The notes: a model not told the origin generated them from the letters alone. A stretch of 7,882 bases of DNA from DATJIG01 sp035493495 (GCA_035493495.1 DATJIG010000270.1:1-7882), one strand, 5' to 3'. Positions 1-5,981 are shown, numbered from the stretch's first letter. A program made the numbers and translations.

Positions 1-43
1 ACCGCCGCGCGACTGCTCTCCTTATACTCGCCTGGATGGCAAA

Positions 44-49
44 ATTATA
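44..49 (-). promoter_or_regulatory. Candidate -10 box (TATAAT) of a leftward transcript
   Basis: Read on the minus strand, these bases are a perfect TATAAT. About 18 nt further downstream (positions 18-23) lies AAGGAG, which looks like a ribosome binding site. No ATG, GTG or TTG follows it before the left edge, so any start codon would lie outside the window. No good -35 hexamer is visible 16-18 nt upstream, where the sequence is GC-rich. The site lies past the end of the lipoprotein gene and could drive the next leftward gene. It could also be chance in an AT-rich patch of a GC-rich genome. Confidence 0.35.
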
Positions 50-133
50 GCGCTGCCGCGGCGAATTCCCGGTTTTCCGCCGCTCCGCTCAGCCCCAAGT
101 CCGTGAAACGCGGGTGACCCGGCCCTGGGGCGC

Positions 134-1258
134 CTACTCGAGATAGATGTCGGCGCGGCGGAGACCGGCGTCGCCCTGGGGTAGATTCGCGACCTCGGGT
201 GCGGCGTCCGGCGAGGTCTCGGCCTCGACCTGGATCTTCGCCGCGGGCACGCCGAGCCGGGTCAGCGCGTCGGCGACCGCGTGGGCGCGGTTCCACGACA
301 TGTTGAAGGTCGCGAGGAGCGCCGCCTGAGTCTGGCTCTTGGAAGGCGACGAGCGACCGACGACGCGGACCGTCGAGTTGCGCGCCTTGGCGTCGCGTGC
401 GACCGCCGCGAGACCGCGCCGCTGCTCGGCGGAGACCTGGCTCGAGTTGTCGTTGAACAGCACCACGGCGTCGGGCTGCGGACCGTTGAGGTGCGACGGC
501 AGCGGCGCCGGAGTCGCCGCGACGACATCGGGCGACGCGGGTGTTGCCGCCGGCGGCGGAGTCGGCTGGCTGTCGGCGACGCGCGGACGCGGTGCGGCCG
601 TTACCGACGGAGCCTGCGGAGGCGACGCCTGGGCGGACTGGGTCGGACGTGGCGGCGGAGTCACTGGCGCCGGTGGCGGTGGCGGTTCGACGGAGGCGGC
701 CGGCGGGGGCGCCGCGGCAGGTGCTGGCGCCGGAACCGGCGGAGGTGACGGCGGCTGCTGCGACGACGAACTGGACGTCGAGTTCGTCGACGCGGACGAA
801 CTCGATGACGAAGTCGCCGACGACGGCGGCACGTAGGGCGGTGGCGGCGGCACGATCACCGTCGGGCGCGGCGGCGGCGCGTCGACGTAGCGCGCGTTGT
901 CGCGGTCGGCGACCAGGCTCGCGGTGATGCGCTTGCGCTCGTCCGCGGACGTCACCGACTTCGGGCGCGCCGGGACCGAGGCGAGATTGGGGAACGGCTC
1001 GCCCGCGCCCGGCACCGGCCGGTTGCGGAGCTCCGCCGCTTCCTCGGTCTTGGGCTCCGAGGGCTGCTCCTTGTCGCTGTCGAAGACCGACGTCGCGCCC
1101 TTGTACCACTGCACCGGATTGGCCCAGTCGGGAGTCGACGAGCACGCGCCGAGCGACAGCAGCGCGACCAGCGCCGGTACGATGGCCAGACGTCGCGCGG
1201 CGCGTACGGTTCCCGGGCTCCTCGCTCGGCGATCGGGGAAGAGCTGCGCCTCGTTCAT
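134..1258 (-). CDS. Outer-membrane lipoprotein with Pro/Ser-rich linker and degenerate OmpA-like C-terminal domain
   Basis: The predicted product has 374 residues. A basic N-region (RAARR, 19-23) precedes a hydrophobic core and the lipobox L36-G37-A38-C39, so export and lipidation at Cys39 are expected. Residues about 40-125 form a short domain containing PDWANPVQWYKG and PNLASVPARP. Residues 127-255 are an extended Pro/Ala/Ser linker with a Ser run at 150-166, suited to spanning the periplasm. Residues about 262-374 resemble the OmpA peptidoglycan-binding fold (AVVLF, NRA at 323-325, RRADIYLE at the end). The aspartate that normally follows the central glycine (about residue 301) is not where expected, so peptidoglycan binding is uncertain. 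ATG 1258 was chosen because GAGG lies 8 nt upstream and the signal peptide starts correctly. The frame stays open to ATG 1408, but that start has no well-spaced ribosome binding site. Likely role is envelope tethering (inference). Confidence 0.85.
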   Translation of the reverse strand: MNEAQLFPDRRARSPGTVRAARRLAIVPALVALLSLGACSSTPDWANPVQWYKGATSVFDSDKEQPSEPKTEEAAELRNRPVPGAGEPFPNLASVPARPKSVTSADERKRITASLVADRDNARYVDAPPPRPTVIVPPPPPYVPPSSATSSSSSSASTNSTSSSSSQQPPSPPPVPAPAPAAAPPPAASVEPPPPPAPVTPPPRPTQSAQASPPQAPSVTAAPRPRVADSQPTPPPAATPASPDVVAATPAPLPSHLNGPQPDAVVLFNDNSSQVSAEQRRGLAAVARDAKARNSTVRVVGRSSPSKSQTQAALLATFNMSWNRAHAVADALTRLGVPAAKIQVEAETSPDAAPEVANLPQGDAGLRRADIYLE

Positions 1259-1287
1259 ACTGGGATCCTCGGTTACATCCATAAGCA

Positions 1288-1317
1288 CTGGCATGGGTAA
1301 CGGCATGGGTACTGGCA
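1288..1317. repeat. Short tandem repeat, 12-bp period
   Basis: CTGGCATGGGTA (1288-1299) is followed directly by ACGGCATGGGTA (1300-1311), then by a partial copy CTGGCA (1312-1317). A further GGCATG occurs at 1325-1330. The array lies in the leader of the lipoprotein gene, 30-60 bp upstream of its preferred start. In the lipoprotein frame it would encode alternating Met-Pro. It could vary in copy number by slippage, but two and a half copies are little to go on. Confidence 0.6.
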
Positions 1318-1462
1318 CCTGCGCCGGCATGTCTGTCGCCGACATCGTCGCTGTCGCGACCCTGCCGCGACGGCGGTTCGGTTTCGCCCGGGTGCGCGCA
1401 GAGACCATTGCGGCCCGGGCGACGCTCCCTTATTGACTCACCGGCAGCTCCGCCGGGTTGCT

Positions 1463-1491
1463 AGCATACCTTTGGCGGAAAACGAAGAAAA
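1463..1491 (-). promoter_or_regulatory. Possible promoter for the lipoprotein gene
   Basis: On the minus strand TTTTCT (1491-1486) is separated by 17 nt from TATGCT (1468-1463). The hexamers match the sigma-70 consensus at 3/6 and 4/6 positions. The location, about 200 nt before the preferred start codon, would give a long leader that includes the 12-bp repeat. This rests on hexamer likeness and spacing only. Confidence 0.25.
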
Positions 1492-1602
1492 GCGCGCGCC
1501 GGAGCGCTCTTCCTCACGCCCCGTTGATCCCCGTCCCCCCGGCCCGTCCCACCATCGGCACATCGCCGCTTCCCCAGTCTTCGCGTCGAGAAAGGATCTC
1601 CT

Positions 1603-2160
1603 ATGGCCACCCGGAATATCGCCGTGCTCGTCGGCAGCCTGCGCAAGGACTCGCTCAATCGCAAGATGGCGAACGCGCTGATCGAGCTCGCGCCGTCCTC
1701 GCTCAAGCTCCAGATCGTCGAGATCGGCCAACTACCGCTGTTCAACCAGGACCGCGAGGCCACCCCCTATCCCGAGTGGACCGCGTTCCGCGACCGCGTC
1801 CGTGCCGCCGACGCCGTTCTGTTCGTCACGCCCGAGTACAACCGCGGCCTTCCCGGCGGCCTCAAGAACGCGATCGACGTCGGCTCGCGGCCCTACGGCC
1901 AGAGCGTGTGGACCGGCAAGCCCGGAGCCGTGGTCAGCGTGGCGCCGGGTGCGATCGGCGGCTTCGGCGCCAACCACGCGCTCCGCCAGTCGATGGTGTT
2001 CCTCAACGTGCCGATGATGCAGCAGCCCGAAGCCTACGTCGGCGGCGCCGACAAGCTGTTCGACGCCGACGGCAAGCTGACGGTGCAGTCGACGCGCGAC
2101 TTCATGACCAAGTTCATGCAGGCCTACGAACAGTGGATCGACCGCTTCGTCGCGAAGTGA
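1603..2160 (+). CDS. NAD(P)H-dependent FMN reductase, ChrR/azoreductase-like flavoprotein
   Basis: The protein has 185 residues, typical for the NADPH-dependent FMN reductase family, which has a flavodoxin-like fold and transfers hydride from NAD(P)H via bound FMN to quinones, azo dyes, chromate or free flavin. Visible landmarks are the phosphate-binding loop GSLRKDSLNRK (11-21) after a hydrophobic first strand, the family signature TPEYNRGLPGGLKNAID (76-92), and a GGFGANHALRQ segment (119-129) near the flavin and dimer interface. There is no signal peptide, so it should be cytosolic. AAAGGA at 1591-1596 sits 6 nt before the ATG and supports this start. The gene appears to be a single transcription unit ending at the terminator at 2279-2305. 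It could protect against quinone or oxidative stress. Supplying reduced FMN to the monooxygenase at 2950 is an attractive but unproven alternative. Confidence 0.93.
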   Translation: MATRNIAVLVGSLRKDSLNRKMANALIELAPSSLKLQIVEIGQLPLFNQDREATPYPEWTAFRDRVRAADAVLFVTPEYNRGLPGGLKNAIDVGSRPYGQSVWTGKPGAVVSVAPGAIGGFGANHALRQSMVFLNVPMMQQPEAYVGGADKLFDADGKLTVQSTRDFMTKFMQAYEQWIDRFVAK

Positions 2161-2179
2161 GGCACGATGCCCCACTGAG

Positions 2180-2272
2180 TCGTCATGCTCGGGCTTGGCC
2201 CGAGCATCCACGAGTTTTCGCCGGTCTGCCGAAACAAAACTCATGGATGGTCGGCCTTCGCCGACATGACGA
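2180..2272. repeat. Palindromic intergenic element, copy A
   Basis: The element is bounded by TCGTCATG (2180-2187) and its inverse CATGACGA (2265-2272). Nested inside are three stems: ATGCTCGGGC/GCCCGAGCAT (2185-2194 with 2198-2207, 3-nt loop), ATCCACGAGTTTT with AAAACTCATGGAT (2206-2218 with 2236-2248, one mismatch), and GTCGGC/GCCGAC (2250-2255 with 2260-2265). The whole can fold as a multi-arm cruciform. It matches the style of dispersed palindromic repeats found between genes in many alphaproteobacteria. Copy B in this window (5982-6098) has the same architecture. Such elements are typically non-coding and may affect mRNA stability or the nucleoid. Confidence 0.85.
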
Positions 2273-2278
2273 TATAGG

Positions 2279-2305
2279 AACGCGCAGCCCGCGCGTTTTA
2301 CTTTT
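2279..2305 (+). terminator. Rho-independent terminator after the FMN reductase gene
   Basis: A 7-bp stem AACGCGC (2279-2285) with GCGCGTT (2291-2297) and loop AGCCC is followed by a T-rich tail reaching 2305. It lies 120 nt past the FMN reductase stop, just after palindromic element A. It separates that gene from the winged-helix gene. Confidence 0.6.
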
Positions 2306-2359
2306 CTCCGGGCTCCGCCCCATTTGCTCCCACGCCGTTTGTCGGTAGGCTTCGGGGCG

Positions 2360-2776
2360 ATGCGCAGACCAGCTTCCCGCGACCGCGCCGACCGCCGCTC
2401 CAACCCCTATCTCGCCTTCGCGGAATGGCGGCTCGAGCAGCGCTCGATCCACACCCGGCGCACCGTCAAGTATTTCCGCCAGAGCCGCGATCACATGATC
2501 CTGTGGACGTTCGTGATCCGCGGCCATTACACCGCGAATGCACCGAGCTGCAACGACTGCATCCGCGAGGTGCCGCGCGCCAAGGAGACGGCGCGCAAGC
2601 TCCTGCTCGCCGCCGTCGCCAAGGGCTACTTCGAGCTGCGTCCCTCGCCCATCGACCGACGCAAGAAGCTGGTGCACCCGTCACGCCAGTGCGTGCGCGA
2701 ATATGAGAACATGGTCGACATCCTGATGCGGCTGCCCGACGCGGTCGCCCACCAGATCCACGACCTGACGCTCTGA
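2360..2776 (+). CDS. Small winged-helix (MarR-like) transcriptional regulator
   Basis: The predicted protein has 138 residues, close to the usual MarR-family size. Residues about 60-90 form a helix-turn-helix-like stretch (APSCNDCIREV followed by the recognition-helix candidate PRAKETARKLLLAAVAKGYF). Residues about 91-110 have the beta-wing pattern with DRRKK then LVHPS, as in MarR proteins, where Asp-Arg-Arg contacts the DNA minor groove. Helical segments on both sides would form the dimer interface. The N-terminus is Arg-rich. Cys64, Cys67 and Cys111 are possible redox or ligand-sensing residues, though none is proven. ATG 2360 was chosen as the first good start, with GGTAGG 10 nt upstream. 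The gene lies directly upstream of, and co-directional with, the monooxygenase operon, whose promoter region carries a dyad, so local control is likely. The exact family assignment is moderate. Confidence 0.72.
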   Translation: MRRPASRDRADRRSNPYLAFAEWRLEQRSIHTRRTVKYFRQSRDHMILWTFVIRGHYTANAPSCNDCIREVPRAKETARKLLLAAVAKGYFELRPSPIDRRKKLVHPSRQCVREYENMVDILMRLPDAVAHQIHDLTL

Positions 2777-2803
2777 TCGCGCCCCCCAGTTCGGAGATGG
2801 CAC

Positions 2804-2833
2804 TTCGGATATCGTACTAAACTTTGGTATTTT
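2804..2833 (+). promoter_or_regulatory. Candidate promoter of the monooxygenase operon
   Basis: TTCGGA (2804-2809) and TATTTT (2828-2833) are 18 nt apart and could serve as -35 and -10 hexamers. This is the most AT-rich stretch in the 173-nt gap between the regulator and the monooxygenase. The dyad at 2815-2829 fills the spacer. The hexamers only partly match consensus. Confidence 0.4.
2815..2829. promoter_or_regulatory. Dyad-symmetric candidate operator TACTAAA-C-TTTGGTA
   Basis: The half-sites TACTAAA (2815-2821) and TTTGGTA (2823-2829) are inverted copies matching at 6 of 7 positions around a central C. The size suits a winged-helix dimer such as the product of the gene just upstream. Its place between the -35 and -10 candidates would give simple repression. 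The remaining gap up to 2949 holds no other clear signal apart from the ribosome binding site AGGGAG at 2938-2943. Confidence 0.5.
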
Positions 2834-2949
2834 CTCCGGCGCGGCGCCCATCATGATGAACGCCGCCAAATCGATGCGCGAACCAGCGCGCGACGAGCAA
2901 CCTTCAAACAGTCGTTCATCGCCCCGCGGCGGTGAACAGGGAGCGCACG

Positions 2950-4209
2950 ATGAGTCAGCCGGTCCAGTTGTTCTGCTGGCACTTCATGGCCTATCCGTAC
3001 CTGGCCGACAATTTCGACGAGACGGAGCCCACGGGCTGGGTCACCGTTCCCAACAGGCTGTGGGACCGCGACAAGGCGCGCGGGCTCTATCAGGAATACA
3101 TCGACCAGCTCTCCTACGGCGACCAGCTCGGGTTCGACGGCATGGTGCTCAACGAGCATCACCAGAACATCTACGGTCTGATGCCGTCGCCCAACATGAT
3201 CGCCGCGGCGCTGACCCAGACGACGACACGCGGCAAGATTGTCGTCCTCGGCAATCTGCTGCCGCTGCACATGAACCCGCTCCGCGTCGCCGAGGAGTAC
3301 GCGATGCTCGACAACATGTCGAACGGGCGGATCATCGCCGGGCTCGCGCCGGGTTCCGGCCCCGAGACCTTCAACTACGACGTGCCGTCGGCGCCGACCC
3401 GCGAGCAGTTCTGGGAAGCGGTCGATCTGGTGACCAGCGCCTGGTCCAAGGACGGCCCGTTCCGCCACGAAGGCCGCTGGTACCCACTGCGCTACGTCAA
3501 CACCTGGCCGCGGCCCGTGCAGGTGCCGCACCCGCCGGTATGGGTTCCGGGCTCGCGCTCGAAGAGCACGATGGTCGAGGTGGCGAAGCGCGGCTTCGCG
3601 TTCTTCCTGTCGTCGCGCAGCCACGGCGAGGAGACCGCGCGCAGCCAGCGTGAGTTCGCCCAGGCGATCGAATCGACCGGCGATCGCTACCAGCCGTTCC
3701 GCATGGGCATCCTGCTGTCGGTCTACGTCGGCGAGACCGACGAGCAGGCGAAGCGGGAATCGCGCGAGGGCATCTGGTACTTCCTCAAGAACTGCCTCAA
3801 GGGGCATCTCCGCCGCACCGGGCGTCAGCTCACCTTCGGGCCCGGCATTCCCTACGTGCCGCCCAAGGATTTCCGCGCCCTGCTGCAGCACTCGAAGCCC
3901 GACTCGAAGCTCTTGGGCGATGCCGATTCGTGGGAGGAGCTCGAGAAGTCGAACAGCATCATCGTCGGCTCGGCGGAGACGGTGTACCGCCGCCTGTCGC
4001 AGCTCATCGAGGAGAGCCAGGTCGGCAATCTGCTGATCCAGTTCCACCTCGGCAACATGAAGCAGGATCTGGTGCGCAAGAGCATGAAGCGCTTCATCGA
4101 GGAGGTGGCGCCGCGACTGCGCGAGGAGTCGAAGGCGATGTTCGCCGAGCGCTACGGACGCGAGCTCGAGCACCCGCGGGCGCTCGTCGGCGTGGGAGCC
4201 GGCAAATGA
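2950..4209 (+). CDS. Luciferase-like (LLM class) flavin-dependent monooxygenase
   Basis: The product has 419 residues. It is a member of the bacterial luciferase-like TIM-barrel family, which uses reduced FMN (or F420 in some branches) and O2 to oxygenate a substrate. Seen directly: the GFDGMVLNEHH segment (61-71), with the E-H-H that marks the luciferase-type active site, NIYGLMPSPN (73-82), the barrel strand KIVVLGNLLPLHMNP (96-110) followed by RVAEEYAMLDNMSNGR (112-127), typical of the family, and WVPGSRS (198-204), a candidate flavin phosphate-binding region. No signal peptide is present, so it should be cytosolic. ATG 2950 is preferred over in-frame GTG 2932 because AGGGAG lies 6 nt before it. 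It is the first gene of an operon and overlaps the hydrolase start by ATGA. The substrate cannot be read from the sequence. A reductase partner is not adjacent, but an FMN reductase lies 0.8 kb upstream. Confidence 0.93.
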   Translation: MSQPVQLFCWHFMAYPYLADNFDETEPTGWVTVPNRLWDRDKARGLYQEYIDQLSYGDQLGFDGMVLNEHHQNIYGLMPSPNMIAAALTQTTTRGKIVVLGNLLPLHMNPLRVAEEYAMLDNMSNGRIIAGLAPGSGPETFNYDVPSAPTREQFWEAVDLVTSAWSKDGPFRHEGRWYPLRYVNTWPRPVQVPHPPVWVPGSRSKSTMVEVAKRGFAFFLSSRSHGEETARSQREFAQAIESTGDRYQPFRMGILLSVYVGETDEQAKRESREGIWYFLKNCLKGHLRRTGRQLTFGPGIPYVPPKDFRALLQHSKPDSKLLGDADSWEELEKSNSIIVGSAETVYRRLSQLIEESQVGNLLIQFHLGNMKQDLVRKSMKRFIEEVAPRLREESKAMFAERYGRELEHPRALVGVGAGK

Positions 4210-5033
4210 ACACGCAAACGATGACACCCGCACGCACCGTCGACGTTCGCGGCCGCAAGGTCGCCGTGCTGGAGCAAGGCACCGGAGCACCCCTCCTCTA
4301 TCTCCACGGCTTCGTCGACGTCCACGGCGTGAAGCCGGACTTCATGCCGTTCCACGACAGGCTCGCGAAAGCCGGGCGGCTGATCGCGCCGGCGCATTCC
4401 GGCGTCAACGGCACCGACGAGAACACCGACATCCTGACGATCGAGGACGCGGTATTCCACACGCTCGAAGTGATGGACGCGCTCGACTTGAAGCGCGTCG
4501 ACGTCGTCGGCCATTCGCTCGGCGGCTGGATCGCGGCCGAGCTCGCGGCTCGCCATCCCGAGAAGGTCGCGCGTCTCGTGCTGATCGACGCCATGGGTCT
4601 GTTCGTGCCGAACGAGCCGACCGGCGACATCTTCATGATGGCGCAGCCGAGCGACGGCGGGCAGAACACCGGCCTGCGCGAGTTGCTGTTCAAGGACGCC
4701 AGGGGCAAGGTCGCCAACACGCTGTTCCCCGACGGCCGCGGCGACATCGAGGACGAGGTGCGACGCTACCAGATGCTGCGGCTGGGGTCCTTCATCGGCT
4801 TCAAGCCGCCCTACTTCTACAACCGCACGCTCACCAACCGGCTCTATCGCATTGCCTGCCCGTCCCTCGTCGTCTGGGGCGAGCACGATCGCTTTGTCCC
4901 GCCGGCGCACGGCCGCGAGTACGCGAAGCTGCTGCCGGGCTGCATGGGCCTCAAGACGGTCGATGCCGCCCACGCGCTGATCGCCGAGCAGCCCGACACC
5001 ACGGCGAAGATCGTGACAGAGTTTTTGGGATAG
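4206..5033 (+). CDS. Alpha/beta-hydrolase fold enzyme
   Basis: The 275-residue cytosolic protein carries the complete alpha/beta-hydrolase apparatus. The oxyanion-hole motif is LHGF (33-36), the nucleophile elbow is GHSLGG with Ser104, the acid is Asp228 in GEHDRFVPP, and the catalytic His256 lies in AAHALIAEQP. Residues about 130-210 form the cap region. Length and motifs fit ester, lactone or C-C bond hydrolases. The start codon overlaps the monooxygenase stop (ATGA), which implies translational coupling. A hydrolase after an oxygenase suggests it cleaves the oxygenated product, for example an ester or lactone from a Baeyer-Villiger step (inference). The last 10 residues, TAKIVTEFLG, are encoded by a 28-bp sequence repeated after the GST gene, so this C-terminus may be secondary. 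Confidence 0.93.
   Translation: MNTQTMTPARTVDVRGRKVAVLEQGTGAPLLYLHGFVDVHGVKPDFMPFHDRLAKAGRLIAPAHSGVNGTDENTDILTIEDAVFHTLEVMDALDLKRVDVVGHSLGGWIAAELAARHPEKVARLVLIDAMGLFVPNEPTGDIFMMAQPSDGGQNTGLRELLFKDARGKVANTLFPDGRGDIEDEVRRYQMLRLGSFIGFKPPYFYNRTLTNRLYRIACPSLVVWGEHDRFVPPAHGREYAKLLPGCMGLKTVDAAHALIAEQPDTTAKIVTEFLG
5001..5028 (+). repeat. Direct repeat flanking the GST gene, left copy
   Basis: These 28 bases at the 3' end of the hydrolase gene recur at 5899-5926 with only two differences, at 5007 and 5016 (A here, G in the right copy). Both copies are read in the same translational frame relative to their local ORF. The repeat distance is 898 bp and spans the whole GST gene. Confidence 0.85.
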
Positions 5034-5059
5034 CGTTCACACGCGCCAGCGAGGAGCCG

Positions 5060-5881
5060 ATGTCCGTCCAGCTCTATCACCACCACACCTCGGTCTGCGC
5101 CGCCAAATCGCGCCTCGCGCTCGAGGAAAAGGGCGTCGCCTGGGAGGGAACCCTGGTCGACCTGCGCGCCTCGCAGCAGTACCGGCCCGAGTATCTGGCG
5201 ATGAACCCGTTCGGGCTGGTGCCGGTGCTGGTCCACGACGGCAAGGTGATTCCGGAATCGACGGTCATCAACGAGTACGTCGACGAGGTCTTCGACGGCC
5301 CTGCCCTGCGCCCGGCCGATCCGTACGCCCGCGCGCAGATGCGGATGTGGACGCGCATGAACGACGAGAACGTCCACGCCGCCACCGGCGTCATCACCTC
5401 GTCGATCGCCTTCCGCCACCAGGCCAAGCACGATGACCAGGTCGGCCACATCCTCGATCCCTACAAGAAGGACCGCAAGACGGCGAGCGTCGCGAGCGGC
5501 CTCGACAACCCGCACTTCCGCACCGCGCTGCACCGCATCGACATCCTGTTCGGCCAGGTCGAGGAGGCGCTCGGCGGCACCGGGCCCGGCCAGGCATTGG
5601 CGGGCGGTGGCCCCGACTGGCTGGTCGGCGACTACTCGCTCGCCGACATCGGCTTCGCCTCCTACATCACGCGCTTCGATCACCTCAAGCTCGAGTTCCT
5701 GTGGAGCGAGCGGCCGCGCGTGCGCGGATGGTACGAGCGCCTGAAGGCGCGGCCCGCCTACCAGCGCGCCATCATCGACTGGCTGCACCACGACTATTCA
5801 TACGTCGAGCTGATGCAGCGCGAGGGCGCCAAGCAGCAGAACCGGCTCCGCGACATGATCGCGGAGATACGGGCGGGGTGA
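5060..5881 (+). CDS. Glutathione S-transferase family protein
   Basis: The protein has 273 residues, longer than the common 200-230 of bacterial GSTs. The N-terminal thioredoxin-like domain (1-79) shows HHHTSVCAAKSRLALEEKG (7-25), where Ser11 or Cys13 is the likely activating residue. It also shows NPFGLVPVL (49-57) with the cis-Pro55, and PESTVINEY (65-73), whose Glu66-Ser67 binds the gamma-glutamyl part of glutathione. The helical C-terminal domain has the conserved WLVGDYSLADIGFA (187-200) with the Ser193/Asp196 N-capping box. An insert at about 105-185 and a basic tail (255-273) account for the extra length. GAGGAG at 5051-5056 precedes the ATG. The gap to the hydrolase is 26 nt, so the genes are probably co-transcribed. 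It may conjugate or reductively cleave a pathway intermediate (inference). The gene is bracketed by a 28-bp direct repeat. Confidence 0.93.
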   Translation: MSVQLYHHHTSVCAAKSRLALEEKGVAWEGTLVDLRASQQYRPEYLAMNPFGLVPVLVHDGKVIPESTVINEYVDEVFDGPALRPADPYARAQMRMWTRMNDENVHAATGVITSSIAFRHQAKHDDQVGHILDPYKKDRKTASVASGLDNPHFRTALHRIDILFGQVEEALGGTGPGQALAGGGPDWLVGDYSLADIGFASYITRFDHLKLEFLWSERPRVRGWYERLKARPAYQRAIIDWLHHDYSYVELMQREGAKQQNRLRDMIAEIRAG

Positions 5882-5898
5882 ACGTGCTCTCCGTCAGA

Positions 5899-5926
5899 AC
5901 GGCGGAGATCGTGGCAGAGTTTTTGG
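5899..5926 (+). repeat. Direct repeat flanking the GST gene, right copy
   Basis: This is the right-hand partner of 5001-5028, identical at 26 of 28 positions. It begins 18 nt after the GST stop codon. It lies in an otherwise short intergenic stretch before the terminator. Confidence 0.85.
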
Positions 5927-5949
5927 AGAAGACAGCTTCTCGCCTTTAA
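5899..5949 (+). pseudogene. Remnant of an alpha/beta-hydrolase C-terminus
   Basis: The sequence reads TAEIVAEFLEKTASRL and then TAA. The first nine residues match the hydrolase C-terminus TAKIVTEFL at 7 of 9 positions, and the DNA matches at 26 of 28. No start codon with a ribosome binding site or body domain precedes it, so it cannot be a gene by itself. It may be the original 3' end of the upstream hydrolase, displaced when the GST gene was acquired, or the leftover of a deleted hydrolase paralogue. The stretch also holds a small hairpin, GAGAAG/CTTCTC (5926-5931 with 5936-5941). Confidence 0.5.
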
Positions 5950-5952
5950 ACA

Positions 5953-5978
5953 AAAGCCCGGCGCGCGCACCGGGCTTT
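5953..5978. terminator. Strong bidirectional rho-independent terminator
   Basis: A perfect 9-bp stem AAAGCCCGG (5953-5961) with CCGGGCTTT (5970-5978) encloses the 8-nt loop CGCGCGCA. The plus strand continues TCTGCTTT and the minus strand TTGTTT, so it can end the rightward GST operon and the leftward cupredoxin operon, which converge here. Confidence 0.88.
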
Positions 5979-5981
5979 CTG

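Larger units (their letters stand above)
1259..1602. other. Divergent intergenic region, 344 bp, no supported gene
   Basis: This is the shared upstream region of the lipoprotein (minus) and the FMN reductase (plus). The lipoprotein frame continues open to 1408 but would encode an Arg-rich and then Met/Pro-repetitive peptide unlike a secretion signal, so I treat it as a leader. The part at 1440-1602 is relatively A/C-rich, carries a GCTAGC palindrome at 1461-1466 and contains the likely promoters. A TTGACT hexamer at 1433-1438 on the plus strand has no convincing -10 partner. I see no RNA gene. Confidence 0.5.

Noticed and set aside
339..836. Plus-strand frame with an Asp/Glu-rich acidic stretch near 765-830
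   Set aside because: The acidic run is the antisense image of the Ser codons of the lipoprotein linker.
45..1145. Open frame of 366 codons on the plus strand opposite the lipoprotein
   Set aside because: Its composition is almost only Arg, Ala and Gly, with no start signal. The opposite strand has a lipobox and an OmpA-like end.
2932..2949. Upstream GTG start for the monooxygenase
   Set aside because: It adds only six residues, and the ribosome binding site AGGGAG (2938-2943) is correctly placed for ATG 2950, not for the GTG.
2851..4290. Longest open frame in the window, 479 codons on the minus strand
   Set aside because: It lies antisense to the well-supported monooxygenase, is His/Arg/Leu-rich with no recognisable domain, and is a typical GC-rich shadow frame.
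4844..5791. 315-codon minus-strand frame antisense to the hydrolase end and GST
   Set aside because: No domain is recognisable and it overlaps two solid genes on the opposite strand.
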